Origin: JAJDXW01 sp965202895 | GTDB lineage: Bacteria > Pseudomonadota > Gammaproteobacteria > HK1 | Assembly (NCBI GenBank): GCA_965202895.1 | Contig: OZ241901.1 | Coordinates: 186,001 to 250,000, forward strand | Reading direction: 5' to 3' | DNA length: 64,000 nucleotides | Shown here: positions 1-8,900 of the stretch, piece by piece | Layout: each line of letters begins with the position of its first letter | Position numbering within the stretch: the first letter of the stretch is position 1 | Made by a program: the position numbers and the translations under genes | Notes under the pieces: generated by a model | What the model saw: the letters and a program-made list of their open reading frames with translations, nothing else | The model's database searches: none | Told to the model about the DNA's origin: nothing

Positions 1-1109
1 GCGACCCGCTGCTCTCGGTGCTCCAGCAGCTACGCGCGGGCTACCCCATGCGCCCGGACGCCTTTCCGCAGTGCGTGGTGCTGTGCGGGCTGCGCGACGT
101 GCGCGACTACCGCATCCGGTCCACCGGCAGCCCCTTCAACATCGTGGCCGAGTCGTTGCGGCTCGGCGACTTCACGCAAGAGGAGACGCTGGCCCTGCTC
201 GACCAGCACACCGGGGAGACGGGGCAGGTGTTCACGGACGGGGCGCGCGAGGCGATCCGGACCTGGACCCTGGGCCAGCCGTGGCTGGTGAACGCGCTGG
301 CTTACGAGACCTGCTTCAAGCGCAAGGCGGGGCGGGACCGCTCACGGGCCATCACCGCCGATGACGTCGCCGAGGCGCGTGAGGCGCTCATCGTGCGCCG
401 GGTGACGCATCTCGACCAGTTGGCGGACAAGCTCCGGGAGGACCGGGTGCGCCGGGTCGTCGAGCCGATGCTGAGCGGGGCGGACGAGCGGCGCGCGACC
501 CGCCAGGACGTCGAGTACGTGCGCGACCTCGGGCTGATTGCCCGGGACAAGCCGGTGCGCATCGCCAACCCCATCTACGCCGAGGTCCTGCCGCGGGAGC
601 TGGGCCGGGTGTTGCAGGAGACGCTGGACCTGGACACGGCGTGGTACGTGGACGCGGACGGCGGCCTGGATGTGGACAAGCTCCTCGCATCGTTCCAGGA
701 CTTCTTCCGCCGCCACTCCGAGCACTGGAAGCACCGGTTCGAGTACGAGGAGCCGTGGCCGCAGATCCTGTTGCAGGCGTACCTGCACCGGGTGGTGAAC
801 GGGGGCGGGCGCATCGAGCCGGAGTACGGGTTGGGCCGGGGTCGGGTGGACCTGCTGCTGGTATGGCCGCAGGGGGAACGGGTGCGGGAGTTCGTGGTGG
901 AGTGCAAGGTGGTGCGCGACAAGGACGGGCTGGAGAGCACGGTGTCGGAGGGGGTGGAGCAGACGGCGGGGTACATGGACCGCTGCGCGGCGGAGGCGGG
1001 GCATCTGGTGGTGATCGACCAGCGCGCGGGCCGGAGCTGGGAGGACAAGGTGTTCCACCGCCAACGGCGGTCGAAGGACGGGGCGCCGGTGGAAGTCTGG
1101 GGCATGTGA
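1..1109 (+). CDS. AAA ATPase with C-terminal PD-(D/E)XK nuclease domain, 5' truncated by window edge
   Basis: This is the C-terminal 368 or so codons of a P-loop ATPase/nuclease-like protein; reading is open from base 3 and the real start lies upstream of the window. It is almost identical, without indels, to the full-length neighbour at 1507-3063. The ATP-binding N-terminus is therefore off the edge, and only the end of the ATPase domain, the winged-helix-like middle and the nuclease core are seen. The core has GRVDLLL followed about 17 residues later by VVECKVV, the D...ExK signature. The Met at base 18 is internal, not a start. The biological role is unknown; relatives are often found in variable islands. 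Similarity to the next gene runs 37 bp past the stop and then ends abruptly. Confidence 0.8.
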   Translation, partial: DPLLSVLQQLRAGYPMRPDAFPQCVVLCGLRDVRDYRIRSTGSPFNIVAESLRLGDFTQEETLALLDQHTGETGQVFTDGAREAIRTWTLGQPWLVNALAYETCFKRKAGRDRSRAITADDVAEAREALIVRRVTHLDQLADKLREDRVRRVVEPMLSGADERRATRQDVEYVRDLGLIARDKPVRIANPIYAEVLPRELGRVLQETLDLDTAWYVDADGGLDVDKLLASFQDFFRRHSEHWKHRFEYEEPWPQILLQAYLHRVVNGGGRIEPEYGLGRGRVDLLLVWPQGERVREFVVECKVVRDKDGLESTVSEGVEQTAGYMDRCAAEAGHLVVIDQRAGRSWEDKVFHRQRRSKDGAPVEVWGM

Positions 1110-1506
1110 CGCCACGGCCTGCAAGCCCGTACACCGGCGACCTCCCTTGGCGCCGTGGGTTCCGGCGCCGGTGCCGACCTCTCGGGCAACCGCTTCACCG
1201 TGACGCTTTCCCCCCAAGTGAACAGGCGCCGGCACATCTCGTCGAGGCCGCCCGCCTCCGCCCGCTCGCGGGTCCGCCGGCCGTGCGCCGGCCGTGCACC
1301 GGCTGATCGAGAATTCGGCATCGATGTCGTCGAGGGTCGGCAGCCGCCGCCCGGAGGCGGGCGGGGAGGCAGGCCGGGGTCATCCGTTCCCGTAGCCGGA
1401 TGGGCTCGGAAGCGTTGCCGAGCCAAAGCGGTCATACTGGCGGCCGCGTGGAACAACCCATCGGGCGGTGCATGACGGCGCGTCGATGGAACCGAGGAAT
1501 CGAGCC
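1110..1506. other. Intergenic spacer between the two ATPase copies
   Basis: About 400 bp with no convincing gene. The first 37 bp are shared with the region after the second copy. No clear promoter or terminator hairpin was identified. Confidence 0.5.
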
Positions 1507-3063
1507 ATGCGCTCCTTCACCACCACCGGCCCCGTCAAACCCGACAAGCACTACTGCATCCCGCCGCTCGCCCGTCTGGATCTGGACGAGGTCCTCCGGC
1601 TGGTGGACGGCGAGAAGTACTTCGTCCTGCACGCTCCCCGGCAGACGGGCAAGACCTCCGCCCTCCTGGCGTTGTGCGGTCTGCTCAACGGGCAGGGCTA
1701 CGCTTGCGTGTATACCACCGTCGAAGAAGCCCGCACGGCCCGCGAAGACGTGGAACAGGCAATGCGGACGGTGCTCCCCCGACTGGGATCGGATGCGTGG
1801 TCGGCGTTGGGCGACGATTTTCTGGCCAGGGAGTGGTCCGGCATTCTGGCCGGGTTCGGTCCGAACGGGGCGCTGGGCGAGGCGCTGAGGCGCTGGGCGG
1901 AGGCGTCGCCGAAGCCGTTGGTGCTGCTCATCGACGAGATCGACACCCTCCAGGGCGACCCGCTGCTCTCGGCGCTCCAGCAGCTACGCGCGGGCTACCC
2001 CATGCGCCCGGACGGCTTTCCGCAGTGCGTGGTGCTGTGCGGGCTGCGCGACGTGCGCGACTACCGCATCCGGTCCACCAGCAGCCCCTTCAACATCGTG
2101 GCGAAGTCGCTGCGGCTCGGTGACTTCACGCAGGAGGAGACCCTGGCCCTGCTCGGCCAGCACACCGGGGAGACGGGGCAGGCGTTCACGGACGGGGCGC
2201 GCGAGGCGATCTGGACCCAGACCCTGGGCCAGCCGTGGCTGGTGAACGCGCTGGCTTACGAGACCTGCTTCGAGCGCAAGGCCGGGCGGGACCGCTCGCG
2301 GGCCATCACCGCCGACGACGTCGCCGAGGCGCGCGAAGGGCTCATCGTACGCCGGGTGACGCATCTCGACCAGTTGGCGGACAAGCTGCGGGAGGAGCGG
2401 GTGCGCCGGGTCGTCGAGCCGATGCTGAGCGGGGCGGACGAGCACGCCTTCTCCAACCGCGACGTCGAGTACGTGCGCGACCTCGGGCTGATTGCGCGCG
2501 ATGCGCCGGTACGCATCGCCAACCCCATCTACGCCGAGGTCCTGCCGCGGGAGCTGGGCTGGGTGTTGCAGGAGACGCTGGACCTGGACACGGCGTGGTA
2601 CGTGGACGCGGACGGCGGTCTGGACGTGGACAAGCTCCTCGCGTCGTTCCAAGACTTCTTCCGCCGCCACTCCGAGCACTGGAAGCACCGGTTCGAGTAC
2701 GAGGAGCCGTGGCCGCAGATCCTGTTGCAGGCGTACCTGCACCGGGTGGTGAACGGGGGCGGTCGCATCGAGCGCGAGTACGGTTTGGGGCGGGGCCGGG
2801 TGGACCTGCTGCTGGTGTGGCCGCAGGGGGAGCGGGTGCGGGAGTTCGTGGTGGAGTGCAAGGTGGTGCGCGACAAGGACGGGCTGGAGAGCACGGTGGC
2901 GGAGGGGGTGGAGCAGACGGCGGGATACATGGACCGCTGCGCGGCGGAGGCGGGGCATCTGGTGGTCATCGACCAGCGCGCGGGCCGGAGCTGGGAGGAC
3001 AAGGTGTTCCACCGCCAGCGGCGGTCGAAGGACGGGGCGCCGGTGGAAGTCTGGGGCATGTGA
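1507..3063 (+). CDS. AAA ATPase with C-terminal PD-(D/E)XK nuclease domain
   Basis: The protein has 518 residues. The P-loop APRQTGKTS lies at about 43-51 and Walker B LVLLIDEID at about 137-145, giving an AAA_35/AAA-ATPase-like NTPase. A helical middle part is followed by a C-terminal PD-(D/E)XK core with D433, E450 and K452 (VVECKVV), the arrangement expected for a metal-dependent nuclease. ATG 1507 was chosen because the conserved N-terminus (FTTTGPVKPDKHYCIPPLA) begins there; an in-frame ATG at 1486 is possible. Family members are usually annotated only as ATP-binding proteins; a role in DNA recombination or defence is inference. It is the complete copy of a tandem pair that lies directly upstream of the polysaccharide cluster, with no gene in between. 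Confidence 0.85.
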   Translation: MRSFTTTGPVKPDKHYCIPPLARLDLDEVLRLVDGEKYFVLHAPRQTGKTSALLALCGLLNGQGYACVYTTVEEARTAREDVEQAMRTVLPRLGSDAWSALGDDFLAREWSGILAGFGPNGALGEALRRWAEASPKPLVLLIDEIDTLQGDPLLSALQQLRAGYPMRPDGFPQCVVLCGLRDVRDYRIRSTSSPFNIVAKSLRLGDFTQEETLALLGQHTGETGQAFTDGAREAIWTQTLGQPWLVNALAYETCFERKAGRDRSRAITADDVAEAREGLIVRRVTHLDQLADKLREERVRRVVEPMLSGADEHAFSNRDVEYVRDLGLIARDAPVRIANPIYAEVLPRELGWVLQETLDLDTAWYVDADGGLDVDKLLASFQDFFRRHSEHWKHRFEYEEPWPQILLQAYLHRVVNGGGRIEREYGLGRGRVDLLLVWPQGERVREFVVECKVVRDKDGLESTVAEGVEQTAGYMDRCAAEAGHLVVIDQRAGRSWEDKVFHRQRRSKDGAPVEVWGM

Positions 3064-3346
3064 CGCCACGGCCTGCAAGCCCGTACACCGGCGACCTCCC
3101 GAAGAGCACCGCTTGGGGATGCTCGATGAGCCGGGTCCAACGCGCCCGTGAAGCCCCGCACCACGCGGGGTTTCCGCGATCGAGGCTGCCGGAAGGACGA
3201 TTCGACTTGCATCCCTGTGCCGTTACAATACGGATCCAGGCTCGCGGCGCCCGGGATCGGGTTTCGGGGTCGGCCGCCAGCCGTTGCCGGCCGCATCACC
3301 CGGAGCGGTGCTTGGGCATATCATTCCAGCGGGGAGATCGAGAGAG

Positions 3347-4240
3347 TTGCTTGTAGACGTTGCCGATGAAGGCAGGCGCACGTCCGGCCTCGCCTGGCAC
3401 GCCGGGGGCGAGCAGGCGGCGAACCCCGCCTCGGCCTCGGGGCCGGCCCCTCCCTCGGAGACCGTCCTCGCTCTTCGGGACGTCGTCCAAGGCGTCCGCG
3501 CGTTCCGCCTGTGGGCCATGCTCGGCTGGCAGGACATCCGCCAGCGCTATCGCCGCTCTACGCTCGGCCCGTTCTGGCTCACCATCAGCATGGGGGTGCT
3601 GGTGGGGGTGCTGGGCGTGCTGTACGCCGGGTTGTTCAGGATGGACGTCGCGGACTACCTCCCCTTCGTCGCCGCCGGCTTGATCATCTGGGGGCTGCTC
3701 TCCGGCCTGCTCACCGAGGGCTGCGCCGCGTTCATCGGCGCCGAGGGCATCATCAAGCAGTTGAGCCTGCCCCTGTCGGTCCACGTGTACCGCGTGGTGT
3801 GGCGCAACCTCATCGTCTTCGCGCACAACGTCCTCATCTACGTCGCCGTGGCCGTCGTCTTCTCCATCCAGCCGGGCTGGACCGGGCTTCTGATCCTGCC
3901 GGGCGTTGCCCTGCTCTGCCTGAACGGCGTGTGGATGGGGCTGCTGTTCGGCCTGGTTTCGGCCCGCTTCCGGGACGTGCCCCAGATCGCGGCCAGCGTC
4001 GTGCAGGTCGCGTTCTTCCTGACGCCGATCATCTGGAAGCCCGAGCTGCTGCCCGACCGCACGTTCGTATTGGACCTCAATCCGTTCTTCCATCTCGTGG
4101 AGCTGGTGCGGGCGCCGTTGCTCGGGCAGGCGCCGGGGCTCGTCTCCTGGCTCGCCGCGGCGGGCATCACCCTCGGCGGCTGGCTGGTGACGCTTCTCAT
4201 GTACCGCCGCTATCGCTGGCGGATCGCTTACTGGGTATGA
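3347..4240 (+). CDS. wzm: ABC-2 type polysaccharide export permease (Wzm-like)
   Basis: This is the inner-membrane permease of an ABC exporter for O-antigen, capsule or a similar glycan. After a short cytoplasmic segment containing the family-typical WQDIRQRYRRSTLGPFW, there are about six hydrophobic spans (from LTISMGVLVGVLGVLYAGLF to the C-terminal GGWLVTLLMY). The only ATG far enough upstream is 3284; TTG 3347 is preferred because GGGGAGA precedes it by about 9 bases and gives 297 residues, near the family norm. The stop overlaps the next start as ATGA, so it should be translationally coupled to the ATPase subunit. It opens the glycan operon. Confidence 0.9.
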   Translation: MLVDVADEGRRTSGLAWHAGGEQAANPASASGPAPPSETVLALRDVVQGVRAFRLWAMLGWQDIRQRYRRSTLGPFWLTISMGVLVGVLGVLYAGLFRMDVADYLPFVAAGLIIWGLLSGLLTEGCAAFIGAEGIIKQLSLPLSVHVYRVVWRNLIVFAHNVLIYVAVAVVFSIQPGWTGLLILPGVALLCLNGVWMGLLFGLVSARFRDVPQIAASVVQVAFFLTPIIWKPELLPDRTFVLDLNPFFHLVELVRAPLLGQAPGLVSWLAAAGITLGGWLVTLLMYRRYRWRIAYWV

Positions 4241-5001
4241 GCACCGGCACCAGCCTCCAGCTCGCCGGCGTCACCGTCGATTTCCCGGTGTACAGCGCGG
4301 ACACCCGCTCCCTGAAGAACGACCTGCTGCGCAGGAGCACGGGCGGCCGTATCGGGCGCAACGCCGGAAGCCGTCTGTCGGTGCGTGCGCTGGAGGACGT
4401 GAACCTCGCGTTCGCACACGGTGACCGGATCGGGCTGATCGGCGCCAACGGCTCGGGAAAGACGACCCTGCTGCGGGTGCTCGCGGGCGTGTACCAGCCG
4501 ACGCGGGGGCGGGTGCGGCGCCGGGGGCGGGTGGCCTCGCTGTTCGACATATCACTCGGTATCGACCCCGGTGCGACGGGCTACGAGAACATCATGATGC
4601 GCGGGATGTTCCTCGGGCTCGCTCCGGCGGAGGTCCGGGAACGGACGGACGAGATCGCGGCATTCGCCGAGCTCGGGGACTATCTGGCGATGCCGGTGCA
4701 CACCTACTCGACCGGCATGATGCTGCGGCTCGCCTTCGCGGTGTGCACCTGCATCGAGCCCGAGATCCTGCTGATGGACGAATGGATCGGGGTCGGCGAT
4801 GCGGCTTTCGTCGAGAAGGCCGAGGGCCGGCTGCAAGGGCTCGTGGCCGGGGCCGGTATGCTGGTGCTCGCCTCCCACAACCCCGATCTGCTCGAACGCA
4901 ACTGCACCACGGGGGTGCTGCTCGATTCCGGTCGGGTCCGGGCGTTCGGGACGGTCGGGGAGGTACTGCGGGAGTATGGGCGGACGGATCATCGAACGTG
5001 A
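4237..5001 (+). CDS. wzt: ABC polysaccharide export ATP-binding protein (Wzt/KpsT-like)
   Basis: This is the ATPase partner of the preceding permease. Walker A GANGSGKT is at 69-76; the signature has the polysaccharide-exporter form YSTGM rather than LSGGQ; Walker B is ILLMDE. At 254 residues it lacks the C-terminal carbohydrate-binding domain of the long Wzt proteins, so it belongs to the KpsT/TagH/short-Wzt type, in which chain-end recognition is not built into the ATPase. It overlaps both neighbours by 4 bases (ATGA before, GTGA after). Confidence 0.92.
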   Translation: MSTGTSLQLAGVTVDFPVYSADTRSLKNDLLRRSTGGRIGRNAGSRLSVRALEDVNLAFAHGDRIGLIGANGSGKTTLLRVLAGVYQPTRGRVRRRGRVASLFDISLGIDPGATGYENIMMRGMFLGLAPAEVRERTDEIAAFAELGDYLAMPVHTYSTGMMLRLAFAVCTCIEPEILLMDEWIGVGDAAFVEKAEGRLQGLVAGAGMLVLASHNPDLLERNCTTGVLLDSGRVRAFGTVGEVLREYGRTDHRT

Positions 5002-5936
5002 ACGGCAAGGTCGAAATCCAGCCCAAGGCCGCCGTACTCATGGCGGTCTTCGAGGAGGCCCGCTTCCTGCCGGAGCAGCTTTCGTCCATCCAGGCCCAGA
5101 GCCACGGGAACTTCGAGTTGTGGGTGTCGAGAGACTGTGACCGGGAAGACGTGGGCGCCGTGCTCGAAGAGTACGCCCCGAAGTTCGGGCCGAATCGTTG
5201 TTTCGTCCTCGAAGGGCCGAAGAAGGGATGCGCCGCGAATTTTCTGTCCCTGGTCTTCAACCGGGAGATTCAAGCCGACCACTTCGCCTATGCGGATCAG
5301 GACGACGTCTGGGAGCCGGGCAAGCTGTCCCATGCCATCTCGGCGCTGGAAGGTATTCCCGAGACCGTCCCGGCTCTCTACGCGTCGAGGTCGCGCCTGA
5401 TCGACGAGAACGGCCGTGGCCTGGGCCTGTCTCCTCTTCATGGCCGGCCGCCGAGCTTTCGCAATGCCCTCGTACAGAACATCGCGAGCGGACACACCAT
5501 GGCCATGAACCGGGCGGGCCGCGAGCTCCTGCGCGCCTCGGGTGTGACGGACGTGCCGTTCCACGACTGGTGGACGTACCTGCTCGTCACCGGTGCGGGC
5601 GGCCGTGTCCTCTACGATCCGCAACCCTCCGTGCGGTATCGTCTGCATTCTCGGAACTTGACGGGGTTGACGGTGCATCCGCGCGGCCACATCCGGCGCA
5701 TCCGAAGAATCATCGAGGGGCAAACGCGGAGCACCAACACCGCGAACATCCGGGCCTTGAACGAAGCGAAGCCCTTTCTGACGCCGGAAAACCGGCGTGT
5801 TCTCGACACCTTCAACAAGTCGAGAGAGAGCCGTCTGCTGATCAGGGCCAAGGGAATCCGGAAGGCGGGCGTGTACCGGCAGACGCGGGCGGGAAACATC
5901 GGCCTCCTCACTGCAGCCCTGCTGAACAAGCTGTAG
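4998..5936 (+). CDS. Glycosyltransferase family 2 (rhamnosyltransferase-like)
   Basis: The gene starts at GTG 4998, which overlaps the wzt stop as GTGA; the 312-residue product begins directly with a GT-A fold (AAVLMAVFEEARFLPEQLSS). The metal/sugar-nucleotide motif ADQDDVW is at 99-105, and HDWWTYLL in the second half is typical of GT2 enzymes that resemble rhamnosyltransferases. It probably adds a sugar to the glycan exported by Wzm/Wzt at the cytoplasmic face; donor and acceptor cannot be told from sequence. Confidence 0.88.
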   Translation: MNGKVEIQPKAAVLMAVFEEARFLPEQLSSIQAQSHGNFELWVSRDCDREDVGAVLEEYAPKFGPNRCFVLEGPKKGCAANFLSLVFNREIQADHFAYADQDDVWEPGKLSHAISALEGIPETVPALYASRSRLIDENGRGLGLSPLHGRPPSFRNALVQNIASGHTMAMNRAGRELLRASGVTDVPFHDWWTYLLVTGAGGRVLYDPQPSVRYRLHSRNLTGLTVHPRGHIRRIRRIIEGQTRSTNTANIRALNEAKPFLTPENRRVLDTFNKSRESRLLIRAKGIRKAGVYRQTRAGNIGLLTAALLNKL

Positions 5937-5956
5937 AACGCCGGGAATGTAAACCC

Positions 5957-8900
5957 TTGGAATCCGAAGTGTCCGATCGGAAGCAGGAGAAGATCGCGAT
6001 CCTGATCGCCGGGATGCACCGGAGCGGCACTTCGTCGCTGGCCCGCGTGCTGAACATCTCCGGCGGCGATTTGCCGGCGACGTTGATGGAAGCGAATCTC
6101 ACCAATGAGTCCGGGCACTGGGAACCCAGGAAGATCGTCTCTCTGAACGATGAGATCCTCGCATCCGCGGGGAGCTCCTGGCGCGACTGGAACCCCTTCA
6201 ATCCGCAGTGGTATGCCTCTCCTGTTGCCGGCAGATTTCACAGACGTGCTCGGGAAGCTCTCGAGGGTGAGTATGGCGACAGCCCGTTCTTCGTTCTGAA
6301 GGACCCCAGGATATGCCGTCTGCTGCCGTTCTGGATCGAGGCAGTGAGAGCCTATGGCGCCGAACCCATGATCGTTTCCATCATTCGTAATCCTCTCGAC
6401 GTCGCCGCATCCCTGGAAAGGCGCGACGGAATCGCTCCGTCCATCGGACATCTCTTGTGGCTGAGGAACGTTCTGGACGCGGAGAAGGAAACGCGCGGTA
6501 TGAAGCGCGCCTGGTTGCTTTACAATGCGTTTCTTTCAGAACCATATGCGATAGTGGATGCGATTGGCGAGGCCCTCGGTGTTTCGTGGCCCAGGAATAA
6601 TTCCGTAGATGCGCGGATCGAGATCGGCGAATTCGTATCCCCGAGTATGCGCCATCATTGGAGCAGTGATGCCCAGTTGCTGGAGGATCCGAGACTGTCC
6701 CGCTGGATCAAATCCACTTTCGATATTTTGAATCGGTGGAGTTGCGGGAAGGCGTACGGCAAGGATGTCGAAGAGCTCGATCGGGTCAGGTCGGCCTTCG
6801 ATGCCGCATTGCCTGCCTTCAGCTCCGCCCTCGCTCTAAGCAGCCGGGCGTTGGCCGAGCGTGACGGGCAGATTGGAGAGCTGCGTCAGGCGTTGGTCGC
6901 CCGTGACGCACGGGCCGAGGAGTTGGACCGGGCCGCGGTCGAACGCGACCGGCAGATTGGAGAGCTGCGTCAGGCGTTGGCCGAGCGTGACGAACGGGTC
7001 GAGGAGCTGGACCGGGCCGCGGTCGAACGCGACCGGCAGATTGGAGAGCTGCGTCAGGCGTTGGCCGAGCGTGACGAACGGGTCGAGGAGCTGGACCGGG
7101 CCGCGGTCGAACGCGACCGGCAGATTGGAGAGCTGCGTCAGGCGTTGGCCGAGCGTGACGAACGGATCGAAAATCTGTACAACTCGAGAAGTTGGCGGGC
7201 GACCGCTATTTTGCGTTTGCCGCGAAGGCTTTGGCAGATATATCGAAGCTCTCCGCAGGCAGATGGTTTTTCTCATATCCATCGCCTGATGAGAATCGTA
7301 GGTCGTTCTCGTCTGCCCCGCAGGATGATCGATCTATCGTTCTCGATTTTGCGTCGCCATCCGGTACTGATCCCGATCGCCCGCCGGATGTCGCGGTTGC
7401 TTCCTTTTTGGATGGACGCTGAACTTCGAAGCTACCACTATAGATGGAAAATGACCTCGGCGCTTTCCCTTGATCTTCCCAGGAAGAAAACGGAAGTCGA
7501 AAATTCGAGAGAGAATCAGGAAATTCAAAAAATTCTTGAACCGTATGCGAAGAAGGGGCAGTTGACAAAGGGTTGGTATGGTGGGAGGGCACTGCGACCG
7601 GAAGAGACGTGCCTGGCCAAGCCCCCCCCCCCACAACCGATTGTGGAGCTCGGAGAGGAAGGGTACCGGAACGGGAGCCACAGGATAGATACCGGATATC
7701 TCACGGAACAGGAGCCGGACGAAGGCATCCCTCCTTACATGCGGCACGCTCCCTTGGACGAGTACCGCGATTTTCTGGCCGAGAGGCATCCCCCTGATTC
7801 CGTTGTCGAGATGTCCGACTGTGGCGGCTTTACAGTCGTCACGCCATTCCACCGTCATCTCGATTTTTTCGCGCATACGGCCGCCTCGGTGGATCGACTC
7901 GTCTTCGGGGAAGAAGCGATCGAGGCAGATCTCGAATGGGTGGTTGTCAACGACGACCCGGCGATATCCGATGACGAGCTCTCGGAACGAATCCCCAAAC
8001 GCCTGTTGCCCGCTGTCCGTCAGATTCGTCCGGATGGAGAGGGCGGCATCGTGGAGGCGCTGAACAGCGGCATCCGGCACGGACGGTATCGATGGTTCCT
8101 GTTCCTTGATTGCGACGACGAACTCGAGCCGAACACGCTTGCCGTCCTGGATCACTATCGCAGGCAGTTTCCCCGCTGCCGCTACATGTCGTCCTCGATG
8201 ATCGATATCGACGAGCAGGGTAGCGTCCTCCGTTTTCGAGGCAACGAGCATCCGGTAGACCGCCTGCTCGACATCGGTATGCTGGCTGGCCACTTGAAGG
8301 CGATTCGTCGTGATCTGTTCGACGACATCGGCCTCTTCGACCAGCGCTTCGACTTCTGCCAGGACTACGAGTTCGCGCTGCGCACGTCCGTGCACGAGCC
8401 GATCCTGAAGATTCCCGAACCGTTGTACCGCTACCGGTGGCACGAAAGGACGCAGTCGGTTTCACGCGCGGACCGGCAGAAGGTCGTTCATCAGCGAATT
8501 CAGCGTGAATATCTGAAGCGATTCCTGTCTATTCGGGAAAGAGTGAGACTCGATAGCGGAATAGCGGAACAGAAAACCTTGATTCACTCGGTATCTCCCT
8601 CACGCACCCCGTTGCGTGGCGCCGTTATCATCCGCACCCGGAACGAGCGCCAGGAAATGTTGCTGGAGGCGGTCGAATCCGTCTCCGCACAGACACCCGC
8701 GTTGACTCCCGTCGTCGTCGTCCATGGCAGCGACGATGATCTGCGGAGTGTCAAGATCCAATTGAGCACCGGAGACGACGTGGTTTTCCTTCATGCCGAT
8801 GAATATGTCAAACCGAACCGAAGGCTCGGATATCCTGCCAATGTTGCTCTGGACTACATTGAAGATCAAGCCGAACGGTTCGATTTCATCAGTTTCCTGG

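Larger units (their letters stand above)
1..3100 (+). repeat. Tandem duplication, 1954-bp offset
   Basis: Bases 3-1146 align with 1957-3100 at a constant offset of 1954 with only scattered substitutions. The homology stops sharply about 37 bp after each stop codon (shared GCCACGGCCTGCAAGCCCG). The left copy continues out of the window, so the array may be longer than two units. Confidence 0.85.

Noticed and set aside
6848..7170. Regularly spaced repeats as a CRISPR array
   Set aside because: The 84-bp units are contiguous, in frame and encode heptads; there are no spacers.
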